Assembly (NCBI RefSeq): GCF_000972845.2
Contig: NC_040028.1
Location: 21,884,705-21,948,704 of the forward strand
Direction: 5' to 3'
From: Larimichthys crocea
Taxonomy: Eukaryota > Chordata > Actinopteri > Sciaenidae
DNA: 64,000 nucleotides
Shown: positions 34,226-44,340 of the stretch, piece after piece
How the letters are laid out: the number at the start of each line of letters is the position of its first letter
Numbering within the stretch: the stretch's first letter is position 1
Program-made: the position numbers and the translations under genes
The notes under the pieces: generated by a model
Told to the model about the DNA's origin: nothing
Databases searched by the model: none
Seen by the model: only the letters and a program-made list of their open reading frames with translations

Positions 34226-35173
34226 ATGAAGAACAACGACAGCCTGAATCCTGACTATTTTCAGTTGACTCTGTTTTCAGATCATGGCTCCCTCAGATAT
34301 TTGTTCTTCAGTCTGTGTCTGTTGATCTACATGACTATAATCTCTGCTAACATTGTCATTATTCTGGCAGTCTGCCTGGAGAAGTCTCTGCATCAGCCCA
34401 TGTACATGTTTATCTCCTTTCTGTCTTTAAACTCTCTGTACGGCTCAGCCGGCTTCTTCCCCAGGTTTCTGATGGACATTCTGTCTGACACTCATTTCAT
34501 CTCACGCCCACTTTGTTTCATTCAGATTTATGTCATTTACACGTATGCATCATATGAGCTGATTATTCTCAGCATCATGGCCTATGACAGACTGGTTGCT
34601 ATTTGCCAGCCTTTACATTATCACAGTAAAATGACTTTAAAGATGGTGATTCAGCTTTTGATGTTTGCTGTGCTCTATCCTGCATTTGCGATCAGCTTAG
34701 GTGTATGTCTTACTGTTCGATTAAAACTGTGTGGAAATAAACTGCACAGGGTTTTCTGTTCTAACTGGCCCGTGGTTCAGCTCTCCTGTGGGGATACAAG
34801 TCTGAACAGCTTAGTCGGTATGGTTATTGGTTTGACGACCATCTTCATCCCCCTGTTCTTCGTCCTGTACACCTACCTTCGCATTCTGCTCGTTTGCAGA
34901 AGAAGTTCGTCTGAATTCAGAGGAAAGGCGTTACAAACCTGTCTGCCTCACATGGTCACATTTGTGACCTATTCATTCTCTCTCTTCTGTGAGCTTTCAC
35001 TGACTCGGTTTGATAATGTGAATCCAATCATCACAGTTGTTTTATCTTTAGAGTATCTGATCATTCCTCCCATCAATAATCCTCTAGTTTACGGCCTGAA
35101 TCTGCCTCAGATCAAAGGAGCCATTGTTAGATTTATAAAGATTCATAAAATAGCTTGTGCTGCCAAAATGTAA
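34226..35173 (+). CDS. olfactory receptor, teleost subfamily A, intact (A4)
   Basis: A 315-residue single-exon class A (rhodopsin-like) GPCR predicted to detect odorants at the cilia of olfactory neurons. Visible OR signatures are: N-glycosylation site NDS (residues 4-6), TM1 about 27-50, LHQPMY (55-60), TM3 Cys97, MAYDRLVAIC (118-127), KALQTCLPH (234-242) before TM6, and PPINNPLVYGL (281-291) in TM7. Length is normal for ORs. The ATG was chosen because a splice acceptor (CTCTTGCAGAC) ends 2 bp before it and all paralogues begin MKNNDSLN; the frame stays open upstream only from a TTG. An E-box/TATA block lies 394 bp upstream. The ligand is unknown. It is the closest intact relative of the broken A5 copy. 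Confidence 0.95.
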   Translation: MKNNDSLNPDYFQLTLFSDHGSLRYLFFSLCLLIYMTIISANIVIILAVCLEKSLHQPMYMFISFLSLNSLYGSAGFFPRFLMDILSDTHFISRPLCFIQIYVIYTYASYELIILSIMAYDRLVAICQPLHYHSKMTLKMVIQLLMFAVLYPAFAISLGVCLTVRLKLCGNKLHRVFCSNWPVVQLSCGDTSLNSLVGMVIGLTTIFIPLFFVLYTYLRILLVCRRSSSEFRGKALQTCLPHMVTFVTYSFSLFCELSLTRFDNVNPIITVVLSLEYLIIPPINNPLVYGLNLPQIKGAIVRFIKIHKIACAAKM

Positions 35174-35935
35174 AACTCAACATGGATATATATCAAACAA
35201 AATGTGCTTCAGGAATGTGGTAGATGTTTTGTCCAAGTTTTAGGATTTTAAGGAGATGAGAATATTGATCAGGAAAACAGATGCTACCTTAAAATAGATA
35301 ATCTTTTAAATTCACATCGCCGGTTTGAACTAGTCTCGAAAGATAACACATGTATTTTTTGTCAGATGTTAAAACACACCTGACATGTTATAAAACACAT
35401 CATGCTGCTTTTTCAGCAAATGGAGCATCAATAAAAAATGTCCATCAATGAATTTGATTTAAAATGACTTTATATGTATTTGTCTGAAATTTCGATGTTA
35501 AATATCTGGTTTTAACTTTGGACGTTACTCTGTGTTTTAATATCAGCTTGTTTTTGTGTTATGAACCGGCTCCCTTTTGTAATTATGATAACACTAGATT
35601 GTAATTATAATGGAATATTCAATAAACAAGACTGACAGTGTGCAGCTGTGTTAACGGCTCTGTGATGTTGCATCACCGTGTCATAAAATACCAGAATAAC
35701 ATGTTCACATTGACAGTGCTAACACGTTGATGTTTAACAGGTATACTGTTTACCATGTTCCCTCTCAGTGTGGCATGCAAAGAAATGAAACCTGTGCAAA
35801 GATTTTTACACACAGAAAATATAGCATATATATACAATGAATTAGACTGTAGGAAATGAATGAAGTCACAGGATGTGGACATTTTCTTTTTAGTTCTACA
35901 TGTAGTTAGTTATGAAGGTATTTGGTCATAAAGCT
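35174..35935. other. 3' flank of OR-A4, no gene seen
   Basis: A/T-rich; recurs almost base for base at 38537-39289 after OR-A5, so it belongs to the duplication unit. AATAAA-like signals occur (e.g. near 35620) but no coding sequence. Confidence 0.6.
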
Positions 35936-36276
35936 ATTACAAGGCACAGACACAGGACTCAACTGCAGAACTCAGGAGGCAGATACAGGAGGTAACCAGT
36001 CTTTAATCAGAGGCAAAGGTTTGGTACACGGGAGTTCAGTCAGGTAAGGCAGGCAAACAACCCAAAGGGGTAAGGCAAAAGCAGGGTCCAAAAACAGGCA
36101 AGGGTCAAAACCAAAAAGCACACTAGGGAAACGCTGGAAAGTAGGACACATGGTACACTGACAATCTAGCACTGGGGAAGGGGAAACAAAGGGTTTAAGT
36201 ACACAGGTGATTAGGACGTGACAAACAAAGCAGGAAACTGGGAGACTGGAGTAGGCGGAGCAGGGGCTGGATGACA
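35936..36276 (-). mobile_element. solo LTR, chromovirus-like (minus)
   Basis: Reverse-oriented copy of the LTR at 25470-25798. The left end has lost the canonical terminal bases (ATTAC instead of GTTAC). Confidence 0.7.
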
Positions 36277-36614
36277 ATATAAAGTTGACAAATATTGTAA
36301 ATGTGCAAAAAAAAGAATTAAAAAAAGTGACTCTCAAAAATTCACACCAGTTTTTTAAACATTGTTTGAATCTAAATGTGACAAAATGTTGCTGTTATTT
36401 TCAGCGTGAGCCGCTTTACAAACAGCATCCCATTTTAAAAAAGCAGAGCATATATGTTTTATTATACATCGGGTGTGCTTTAACATGTGACAAAAAAAAA
36501 AGTATTATCATTTAAGACCAATTCAAACCCACAATGTGAATTTAAACAATGCATCTCAGTCTGTATCATTGTTCAGGTTGATATATTTCAAGTTAGCATA
36601 TTCTGATCTCCTTT
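36277..36614 (-). repeat. inverted fragment of fold-back arm and OR 3' flank
   Basis: Reverse complement of about 25125-25465, including the outer fold-back arm (GTGAGCCGCTTTACAAACAG) and the A2 3' flank. With the LTR it forms an inverted duplicate of 25125-25798. Confidence 0.75.
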
Positions 36615-37150
36615 AAGTGCTTAGGAGACCACTCTGACTCTGAAGAAGTAATAGAGAAAAGAATACTGACAAGGAGAGAACATCCGTAAAGTTAGTGGAA
36701 CCAGACTCAAGTAGCTACTTGTCCTAACTAGGATTGAAAGGTCTTAAAAGGGTTCAGCCATGATTGGATTCTGAAGTAAAACCGGTGTAGATGGCCAGAT
36801 TTATTAGTTTAGCTCACTTTAAGAAGAATACCATGGTGTCATCGGAGAAATAAGACGAGTCAGAAATGAAAGCATAACAACGGGTGTATGGGTGAAAGAA
36901 AGGCGCTAGACGGACCTGGTTGACCCAAAGATTTGTGCCCATGAACTGGGAAGGTCTGGCCGAGGCCCCATCCCCTATGGTGGTTTGTAGACATGGAATC
37001 TGAGTGGACCATGTTCAAAAACCTACATTGTAGAGATGATGGAAGGAGCGTGGTCAGAAGGTCACGGTGCCTGCAAGACGAGGGCAACTAAACGGGACTG
37101 GACCTATAAAAAAACTCAGATACAAACCCACAACACTCAGACACATATTG
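36615..37150 (+). repeat. OR-A duplication unit 3 upstream part, indel-rich copy
   Basis: Third copy of the 27600/33210 segment. It matches closely but lacks single bases at many places (for example AGAAAAGAATACTG for AGATAAAGAATACTG). The Rex3 relic is again included (36890-37090). Confidence 0.75.
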
Positions 37151-37156
37151 TTTGTG

Positions 37157-37290
37157 GCACACTCGGCTCCCTTGTGTGTTCACGTGGCTGCTCTCAGGGT
37201 AACAGCTCACAGTAAAAGGTTCAGCAGCTGCCTCAGTCTGGACTAGATCAGAGCAGGATGCTGTGTTATTGACAAATATAGATATACAAC
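37157..37290 (+). promoter_or_regulatory. shared subfamily-A OR upstream block (copy A5, TATA altered)
   Basis: The E-box is present, but the TATA box reads AGTAAAAGG through loss of one T, as part of the general single-base losses in this copy. Confidence 0.4.
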
Positions 37291-37596
37291 ACTGATGCAA
37301 AGACTGTTTTCTGAATGTCTTATGACTTATTAACTGGGCAGACCACAGGACTTATTTAAACAGTATATTTATGTTGTTTGTCTTTATTTATAGCTTCAGT
37401 GGAACAAAAGTTTTATTTGAACACATCTTCTGAATGACTTGAAATGGTGTTTATGTTGAATATATCAGGTCAAATTGTTTCAAATGTGAAACCTACAGAC
37501 ATTTTGTTGAGGCCAGTTAAACGTAGTACCACTCATTTGTCCTTTTAATCAGTTTTGTCCCCCTGTTTGTCTCCATCACTCCACGTCCTTGCAGAC

Positions 37597-38536
37597 ATGA
37601 AGAACAACGACAGCCTGAATCCTGACTATTTTCAGTTGACTCTGTTTTCAGATCATGGCCCCTCAGATATTTGTTCTTCAGTCTGTGTCTGTTGATCTAC
37701 ATGGACTATAATCTCTGCTAACGTTGTCATTATTCTGGCAGTCTGCCTGGAGAATGTCTCTGCATCAGCCCATGTACATGTTTTATCTCCTTTCTGTCTT
37801 TAACCTCTCTGTACGGCTCAGCCGCTTCTTCCCCAGGTTTTGATGGACATCTGTCTGACACTCATTTCATCTCACGCCCACTTGTTTTCATCAGATTTAT
37901 GTCATTTACACGTATGCATCATATGAGCTGATTATTCCAGCACATGGCCTATGACAGACTGGTTGCTATTTGCCAGCCTTTACATATCACAGTAAAATGA
38001 TTTAAAGACGGTGATTCAGCTTTGATGTTTGCTGTGCTCTATCCTGCATTTGCGATCAGCTAGGTGTATGTCTTACGTTCGATTAAAACTGTGTGGAAAT
38101 AAACTGCACAGGGTTTTCTGTTCTAACTGGCCCGTGGTTCAGCTCTCCTGGTGGGATACAAGTCTGAACAGCTTAGTCGGTATGGTTATGTTTTGACGAC
38201 CATCTTCATCCCCCTGTTCTTCGTCCTGTACACCTACCTTCGCATTCGCTCGTTTGCAGAAGAAGTTCGTCTAATTCAGAGGAAAGGCATTACAAACCTG
38301 TCTGCCTCACATGGTCACATTTGTGACCTATTCATTCTCTCTCTTCTGTGAGCTTTCACTGACTCAATTTCAGGCTGATAATCTGAATCCAATCATCACA
38401 GTTGTTTTATCTTTGGAGTATCTGATCATTCCTCCCATCAATAATCCTCTGGTTTACGGCCTGAATCTGCCTCAGATCAAAGGAGCCATTGTTAGATTTA
38501 TAAAGATTCATAAAATAGCTTGTGCGCCAAAATGTA
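37597..38536 (+). pseudogene. subfamily-A olfactory receptor, many 1-bp indels (A5)
   Basis: Aligns end to end with OR-A4 (34226-35173), with the same leader and splice acceptor region, but has more than ten 1-2 bp insertions and deletions. Examples are the extra G in ATGGACTATA near 37702, an extra T in GAATGTCTCTG near 37754, and losses around 37838, 37938, 38001 and 38146. No frame covers more than about 90 codons; 38311-38536 encodes the TM6-TM7 end in frame. Substitutions are few. This pattern fits unpolished sequence or collapse at least as well as genuine decay. Confidence 0.85.
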
Positions 38537-39289
38537 AAACTCAACATGGCATATATCAAACAAAATGTGCTTCAGGAATGTGGTAGATGTTTGTCCAAGT
38601 TTTAGGATTTTAAGGAGATGAGAATAGATCAGGAAAACAGATGCTACCTTAAAATAGATAATCTTTTAAATTCACATCGCCGGTTTGAACTAGTCTCGAA
38701 AGATAACACATGTATTTTTGTCAGATGTTAAAACACACCTGACATGTTATAAAACACATCATGCTGCTTTTCAGCAAATGGAGCATCAATAAAAAATGTC
38801 CATCAATGAATTTGATTTAAAATGACTTTATATGTATTTGTCTGAAATTTCGATGTTAAATATCTGGTTTTAAACTTTGGACGTTACTCTGTGTTTTAAT
38901 ATCAGCTTGTTTTGTGTTATGAACCGGCTCCCTTTGTAATTATGATAACACTAGATTGTAATTATAATGGAATATCAATAAACAAGACTGACAGTGTGCA
39001 GCTGTGTTAAGGCTCTGTGATGTTGCATCACCGTGTCATAAAATACCAGAATAACATGTTCACATTGACAGTGCTAACACGTTGATGTTTAACAGGTATA
39101 CTGTTCACATGTTCCCTCTCAGTGTGGCATGCAAAGAAATGAAACCTGTGCAAAGATTTTTACACACAGAAAATATAGCATATATATACAATGAATTAGA
39201 GAGCTGTAGGAAATGAATGAAGTCACAGGATGTGGACATTTCTTTTTAGTTCTACGTAGTTAGTTATGAAGGTATTTGGTCATAAAGCT
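38537..39289. other. 3' flank of OR-A5, duplicate of A4 flank
   Basis: Copy of 35174-35935 with scattered single-base losses. No gene is seen. Confidence 0.6.
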
Positions 39290-39626
39290 ATACAAGGCAC
39301 GGACACAGGACTCAACTGCAGAACTCAGGAGGCAGATACAGGAGGTAACCAGTCTTTAATCAGAGGCAAAGGTTTGGTACACGGGAGTTCAGTCAGGTAA
39401 GGCAGGCAAACACCCAAAGGGGTAAGGCAAAAGCAGGGTCCAAACAGGCAAGGGTCAAAACCAAAAAGCACACTAGGGAAACGCTGGAAAGTAGGACACA
39501 TGGTACACTGACAATCTAGCACTGGGGAAGGGGAAACAAAGGGTTTAAGTACACAGGTGATTAGGACGTGACAAACAAAGCAGGAAACTGGGAGACTGGA
39601 GTAGGCGGAGCAGGGGCTGGATGACA
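39290..39626 (-). mobile_element. solo LTR, chromovirus-like (minus), second inverted copy
   Basis: Duplicate of 35936-36276 with a few single-base losses. It is followed at 39627-39810 by a truncated copy of the fold-back arm flank. Confidence 0.7.
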
Positions 39627-39819
39627 ATATAAAGTTGACAAATATTGTAAATGTGCAAAAAAAAGAATTAAAAAAAGTGACTCTCAAAAATTCACACCAG
39701 TTTTTTAAACATTGTTTGTTCAGGTTGATATATTTCAAGTTAGCATATTCTGATCTCCTTAAAATATTGTGATAGCAATCAACATCGATGGACAAAAACA
39801 TCTACCCCATCCTGAGCAC

Positions 39820-39890
39820 TTAGTTATATATATATATATATATATATATATCTTATATATATATTATATTATATATATTATATATCCGTT
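39820..39890. repeat. (TA)n microsatellite
   Basis: TA-rich run immediately 3' (minus-strand sense) of the OR-A8 fragment, equivalent to the AT runs following A2 and A3. Confidence 0.9.
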
Positions 39891-39895
39891 GAGTT

Positions 39896-40009
39896 TTACA
39901 TGGGCAGCAGAGCCATTTTGTGAATCTTCAGAAATCTAACAATGGCTCTTTGCNNNNNNNNNNTCTGAGGCAGATTCAGGCCGTAAACTAGAGGATTATT
40001 GATGGGAGG
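39896..40009 (-). pseudogene. 3' fragment of a subfamily-A olfactory receptor across an assembly gap (A8)
   Basis: The minus strand gives the TM7 and C-terminal end of an A-type OR (PPINNPLVYGLNLPQ part at 39964-40009; KIHKMAL-like tail at 39896-39953), interrupted by ten N bases at 39954-39963. Upstream coding sequence is absent because the chromovirus LTR begins at about 40010. Either the element and a deletion removed the rest, or the join is an assembly artefact. Confidence 0.8.
39954..39963. other. assembly gap (10 N)
   Basis: Ten unknown bases within the OR-A8 fragment. The number of N is probably nominal. Confidence 0.99.
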
Positions 40010-41350
40010 AAATAAATACACAGGTACACGGTGATGAGGGGCGTGACAAACACTAGGCGGGAAACAAGGAGGCTAGAGTAGGCGGAGCGGGGACTGACTG
40101 TGACAGTACCCCCCCTCAAGGGATGGCACCGGACGTCCCAGGAAGATCCGGATGGTGCAGATGGAAACCTTTGATGAGGGTTGGATCGACGATATTGCTG
40201 GCCGGCACCCATGACCACTTCTCGGGACCGCAACCCTCCCATTCCACCAAATACTGATATCCCCGGCCCCTCCTCCGAACCGCTAGCAGCCGCTTAACCA
40301 TGTACACAAGACCCCCGTCGATGGAGGGGGGTCTGGAAGCTGGGACCAGAGGACTTTCTTTAACCACATGGACCTGGGGAGCCAAAGGCGAACTGTAGCG
40401 GGGTTGATGATTTTGGAGACGGGAAAAGGTCCAACAAACCGAGGAGCTAGTTTACGGCTCTCCACCCTCAGTGGTAGGTCCTGAGTCGACAGCCAAACCT
40501 GATCTCCTGGTTGATATGAAGGAGCTGGCTTCTGGCGCCAATCTGCAGTTTTCTTGCTCCGAGCAGCGCTACAGAGCAGTATGTGGCGGGCCCCAGCCCA
40601 GAACTTCCTGCAGTGGCGAATAAGTACCTGGGCAGGTAGTACCCCCACCTCAGACTCTGGGAACAATGGAGGCTGGTATCCGTATGCACACTGGAAGGGA
40701 GAGAGACCAGAAGAGAAACTGGGAAGTGTGTTATGCACATACTCCACTCAAATGATGTGCTTGCTCCATGATCTCTGGTTCTGAGATGCGAGGCAATGAA
40801 GACCCATTTCCAACTCCTGATTGAGTCTCTCAGTCTGTCCATTAGACTGAGGGTGGAACCCAGAGGACAGGCTGGCAGTGGCTCTTATCAGGGTGCAGAA
40901 AGCCCTCCAGAACCGAGACATGAATTGTGGACTGCGATCCGACACCACGTCCCTGGGGAAACCATAAAGACAACAGACATGATACAACAGAATCTCGCCG
41001 TTTCCTTGGCAGAGGGCAGCTTGGATAGAGGCACAAAGTACCATCTTGGAGAATCTGTCCACAATAGTGAGGATGGTAGAGTTCCCATCCAATAGGGGTA
41101 AACCTGAAACAAAGTCCAAAGAGATGTCGGACCAGGGACAATGGGGCACCGGGAGGGGTTGCAGAAGACCCGCTGGAGGTTGCTTGGAGACCTTATCCCT
41201 CGCACATATTCCCCCACCTCCTTCTTCACCGCTGACCACCAGAAGCGCTGCTTAATAATGAAGATGGTCCGAGCTGTCCCCGGATGGCAGGCGACTCGTG
41301 AGGTGTGAGCCCAGTGGATTACCTGTGGATGCAGGGACTGACTGTGACAA
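40010..41350 (-). mobile_element. internally deleted chromovirus (Ty3/gypsy with chromodomain)
   Basis: Read on the minus strand: a 16-bp LTR start (TGTCACAGTCAGTCCC, ending 41350) runs straight into the integrase zinc-finger region (HWAH...CHPG). The core follows ([30 protein letters not shown]: the D,D,E residues are present), then the [20 protein letters not shown] module. A chromodomain (YLVEWEGCGPEKWSWVP, about 40170-40260) is next, then a G-rich polypurine tract at 40106-40118 and 95 bp of 3' LTR. The rest of the 5' LTR, gag, protease, RT and RNase H are deleted, and frameshifts occur near 40750 and 40890. It is a V-clade-like chromovirus, not autonomous. Confidence 0.88.
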
Positions 41351-41690
41351 AAGCATAATAGAAATATCACATCAACCTGCTGTTGGCAATAAAAGAGAAA
41401 GTCAGACTATTCAAAGTCAGTAATATATTTTCTCTGGGGACCATGAATGTCTGTACAAATTAATGAATGGCACATCACATCCTGAAAGTTGCACCAAGAA
41501 GGACCCCAACAGGCAAAAAAAAAACCCTGGAAGAATAAAATGAGTGACAGACGAGTCAAAATTAAATTAACCCATCAGGCTCGACCAGGCAAAGTCTGAA
41601 AAACGTACATAGGGCCCATCACCGGAACAAATAGACATGAGGTCTGTTAGGCAAAGGCAGAGACCTATGATGACCTTTGCATGCCTGTGC
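41351..41690. other. spacer, no gene seen
   Basis: No recognisable coding sequence or repeat family. An A-rich stretch lies near 41515. Confidence 0.5.
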
Positions 41691-42500
41691 CATATCTATG
41701 CATGCTGACCCCTGGCATCAGACTGGCCCTAGGGATGTGGAACACCACCTTATTGTTAGGAAAGGAACCAGAGCTGGTGCGGTAGATACCACTGGTTCTG
41801 GAACCAGACTCCTGGAGAGGGGCCTGATGCTCTCCATTTCGGGAGTTGCCCAGGGTTAGAGGTGCTAGGTGGGTTTGGGGATACTCACAAACCTCCACCT
41901 GAGCACTGCTGTGGTAGAGTTCACCCCAGAGAATATAAGGTTACCTCTTTGTGACTGCTGGTCGCTATAGGGAAGGCTCATGTTAGGTCATCAGATTGTT
42001 GGTCTCATGTCTTGGTGGTTGAAGAGAGTAGCAGAGCTGTCAACTAATCACTACTTGGGTTGAGTTGGATCAGAACATGCCGGACAGACTTAGCAATTCC
42101 AAAAGTGTAGTGAGAGTGGACTGGGAACATCTGACAGAGCCCTCTGACCGTGAGGTCTTCAACTCACACCTCCGGAAGAGTTTCTTGTGCATCCATGGGG
42201 ATGTTTTGGATGTGGAATCTTAGATTGATAGATTGATGATGCACCTGGTAGGAAGTGTGGACAGAAGGTCATTGGTGCCTGTCGTGGCAGCAAATTAAGC
42301 CATTAAGCTAACTAAGGAGGCCTTTCTGGCTTGTTTGGCCTATGACAGGTATGGAAGCCAGAAAGACTGAAGGAAAACCCAGGTGTGGGAGGCCATGAAC
42401 AAGAACCTTCAGTTGGCCTCAAGGAAGTTCTGGCAAACCGTTCAACAACTCAGAAAGAGAAAGCAGGGCTTGATTCAGGCTGTGTTTAGCCAAGGAAGAA
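41690..42500 (+). mobile_element. degenerate Rex3-like LINE relic
   Basis: Pieces follow Rex3 order: TWN(V)-type and GKEPELVR endonuclease start (41740-41790), the DHHLxVxW region (42040), the linker with CGQKVIGAC (42255-42285), and KEA/FLAC remains. There are many stops. It lies upstream of OR-A6, as Rex3 relics do upstream of most ORs here. Confidence 0.65.
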
Positions 42501-42574
42501 ATGTGCAACATCAAATACTGGAAAATACTTTTAGAAATCTGGACTCTAGTACAAAGACAACACAACACTCAGAC

Positions 42575-42690
42575 ACATATTGTTTGTGGCACACCTCGTC
42601 TCCCTTTGGACCCTCTGTGTTGGCTGCCCTGAGGGTAACAACCCCACAGGATAAAGGTTCAGCAGCTGCCTCTGGAAATGTACATATACT
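42575..42690 (+). promoter_or_regulatory. diverged subfamily-A OR upstream block (copy A6)
   Basis: Related to the other A blocks (GGCACACCTCG, GAGGGTAACA, ATAAAGGTTCAGCAGCTGCC). The E-box is lost and the TATA box reads GGATAAAGG. It lies about 400 bp before the ATG. Confidence 0.4.
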
Positions 42691-43056
42691 GATGCAAATA
42701 CTGTTTTCTGAATATCTTGATGACTTTATTAGCTGGATGGATAACAGAGAAACAGCATACACCATAAATGTTATTGGCTGATACATGACTTTATAATTAC
42801 AGCTATTACAGAACAGAAATGTACAACTTCCATGAACTGTGAACTGTGACAGTTTCCTTTGAATCTCTGAATGTTTTACTCACTTTACTTTTACTTTCTC
42901 CTTGCTTGTGCATTTAGTATGTCGTTTTGGAATTTCAGGAAATGTTCTAGTTAAGTTGAATATTATCAGATGAGATTGTTTGAAATATGCAACTTATGCA
43001 ACGTACATACATGCAAGTTTATGTTTGTCTCCATCACTCTCACTTCTCTTGCAGAC

Positions 43057-43995
43057 ATGAAGAACAACGACAGCCTGAATCCTGACTATTTTCAGTTGAC
43101 TCTGTTTTCAGATCATGGCTCCCTCAGATATTTGTTCTTCAGTCTGTGTCTGTTGATCTACATGACTATAATCTCTGCTAACATTGTCATTATTCTGGCA
43201 GTCTGCCTGGAGAAGTCTCTGCATCAGCCCATGTACATGTTTATCTCCTTTCTGTCTTTAAACTCTCTGTACGGCTCAGCCGGCTTCTTCCCCAGGTTTC
43301 TGATGGACATTCTGTCTGACACTCATTTCATCTCACGCCCATCATGTTTTGCTCAGATTTATGTCATTTACACGTATGCATCATATGAGCTGACTATTCT
43401 AGGCATCATGGGCTATGACAGACTGGTTGCTATTTGCCAGCCTTTACATTATCACAGTAAAATGACGCTTCGGTTGGTCAGAAATCTTTTGATGTTTGCT
43501 GTGCTCTATCCTGTATTTGCTGTCGGCTCCTGTCTCTATCTCACTGTTCGATTAACACTGTGTGGAAATAAACTGCACAGGCTTTTTTGCACCAACTGGC
43601 CCGTGGTTCAGCTCTCCTGTGTGGACACGACTCTGAACAACATCGTAGGTCGGGTTCTTACTGTGATAACAGTCTTCATCCCCCTGTTCTTCGTCCTGTA
43701 CACCTACCTTCGCATTCTGCTCGTTTGCAGAAGAAGTTCGTCTGAATTCAGAGGAAAGGCGTTACAAACCTGTCTGCCTCACATGGTCACATTTGTGACC
43801 TATTCATTCTCTCTCTTCTGTGAGCTGATGTTGAGTCGTTACAACACTGATGAAATTAGTCCATTTGTCGTTGTTGTTTTATCTCTGGAGTTTCTGATCA
43901 TTCCTCCCATCAATAATCCTCTAGTTTATGGCCTGAATCTGCCTCAGATCAGACGAGTGATCTTCAGATTTGAAAGAGGACACAGAACTTACTGA
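43057..43995 (+). CDS. olfactory receptor, teleost subfamily A, intact (A6)
   Basis: A 312-residue single-exon OR. It shares the first 90 residues with A4, then differs: SCFAQIYV in TM3, GYDRLVAIC in place of MAYDRYVAIC, LRLVRNLLMFAVLYPVFAVGSCLYL in TM4, and TRYNTD-like SRYNTDEISPF between TM6 and TM7. It ends RFERGHRTY. KALQTCLPH and PPINNPLVYGL are intact. An in-frame ATG 87 bp upstream exists (42970), but a CTTGCAGAC acceptor just before 43057 and agreement with paralogues favour the later start. The Gly for Met/Ala change at the DRY-like motif is shared with A1, A2 and A3. Odorant is unknown. Confidence 0.94.
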   Translation: MKNNDSLNPDYFQLTLFSDHGSLRYLFFSLCLLIYMTIISANIVIILAVCLEKSLHQPMYMFISFLSLNSLYGSAGFFPRFLMDILSDTHFISRPSCFAQIYVIYTYASYELTILGIMGYDRLVAICQPLHYHSKMTLRLVRNLLMFAVLYPVFAVGSCLYLTVRLTLCGNKLHRLFCTNWPVVQLSCVDTTLNNIVGRVLTVITVFIPLFFVLYTYLRILLVCRRSSSEFRGKALQTCLPHMVTFVTYSFSLFCELMLSRYNTDEISPFVVVVLSLEFLIIPPINNPLVYGLNLPQIRRVIFRFERGHRTY

Positions 43996-44039
43996 AGCAC
44001 AAAAAAGTTTCAAAACGTGCGGCTCGGCCGGGAATCCAC

Positions 44040-44340
44040 TGCTATGACTTTGACTAACTTTATTAAAGTCTCTGTATGATATCAATGACTATCAAGACTA
44101 CATTTTTAATGACGGCCATTTTATCCTTCTCTCTCTCAGACACACACAGACAGACACATAGAGAGAGAGACAGACAGACACACACATAGACACATAGAGA
44201 GACAGACAGACAGACACACACACACACACATAGACACATAGAGAGACAGACAGACAGACACACACACACACACAGACACACACACAAACACAAACACAAG
44301 ACAAAAGTCTTTCAAAATAAAAGTCCCTTCAAAATAAGAG
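44040..44340. repeat. copy of palindrome-arm repeat with CA/GACA microsatellite
   Basis: ATATCAATGACTATCAAG and GGCCATTTTATCCTT match 3340-3420 and 6920-6990, and the end (TTTCAAAATAAAAGTCCC) matches 8280-8330. Between them 44138-44300 is an interrupted (CA)/(GACA) run. It is a third, shortened copy of the palindrome-arm element. Confidence 0.65.

Noticed and set aside
42970..43056. 29-residue extension of OR-A6 with an in-frame ATG
   Set aside because: Not conserved in paralogues and crosses the pyrimidine tract and CTTGCAGAC acceptor; kept only as an alternative.
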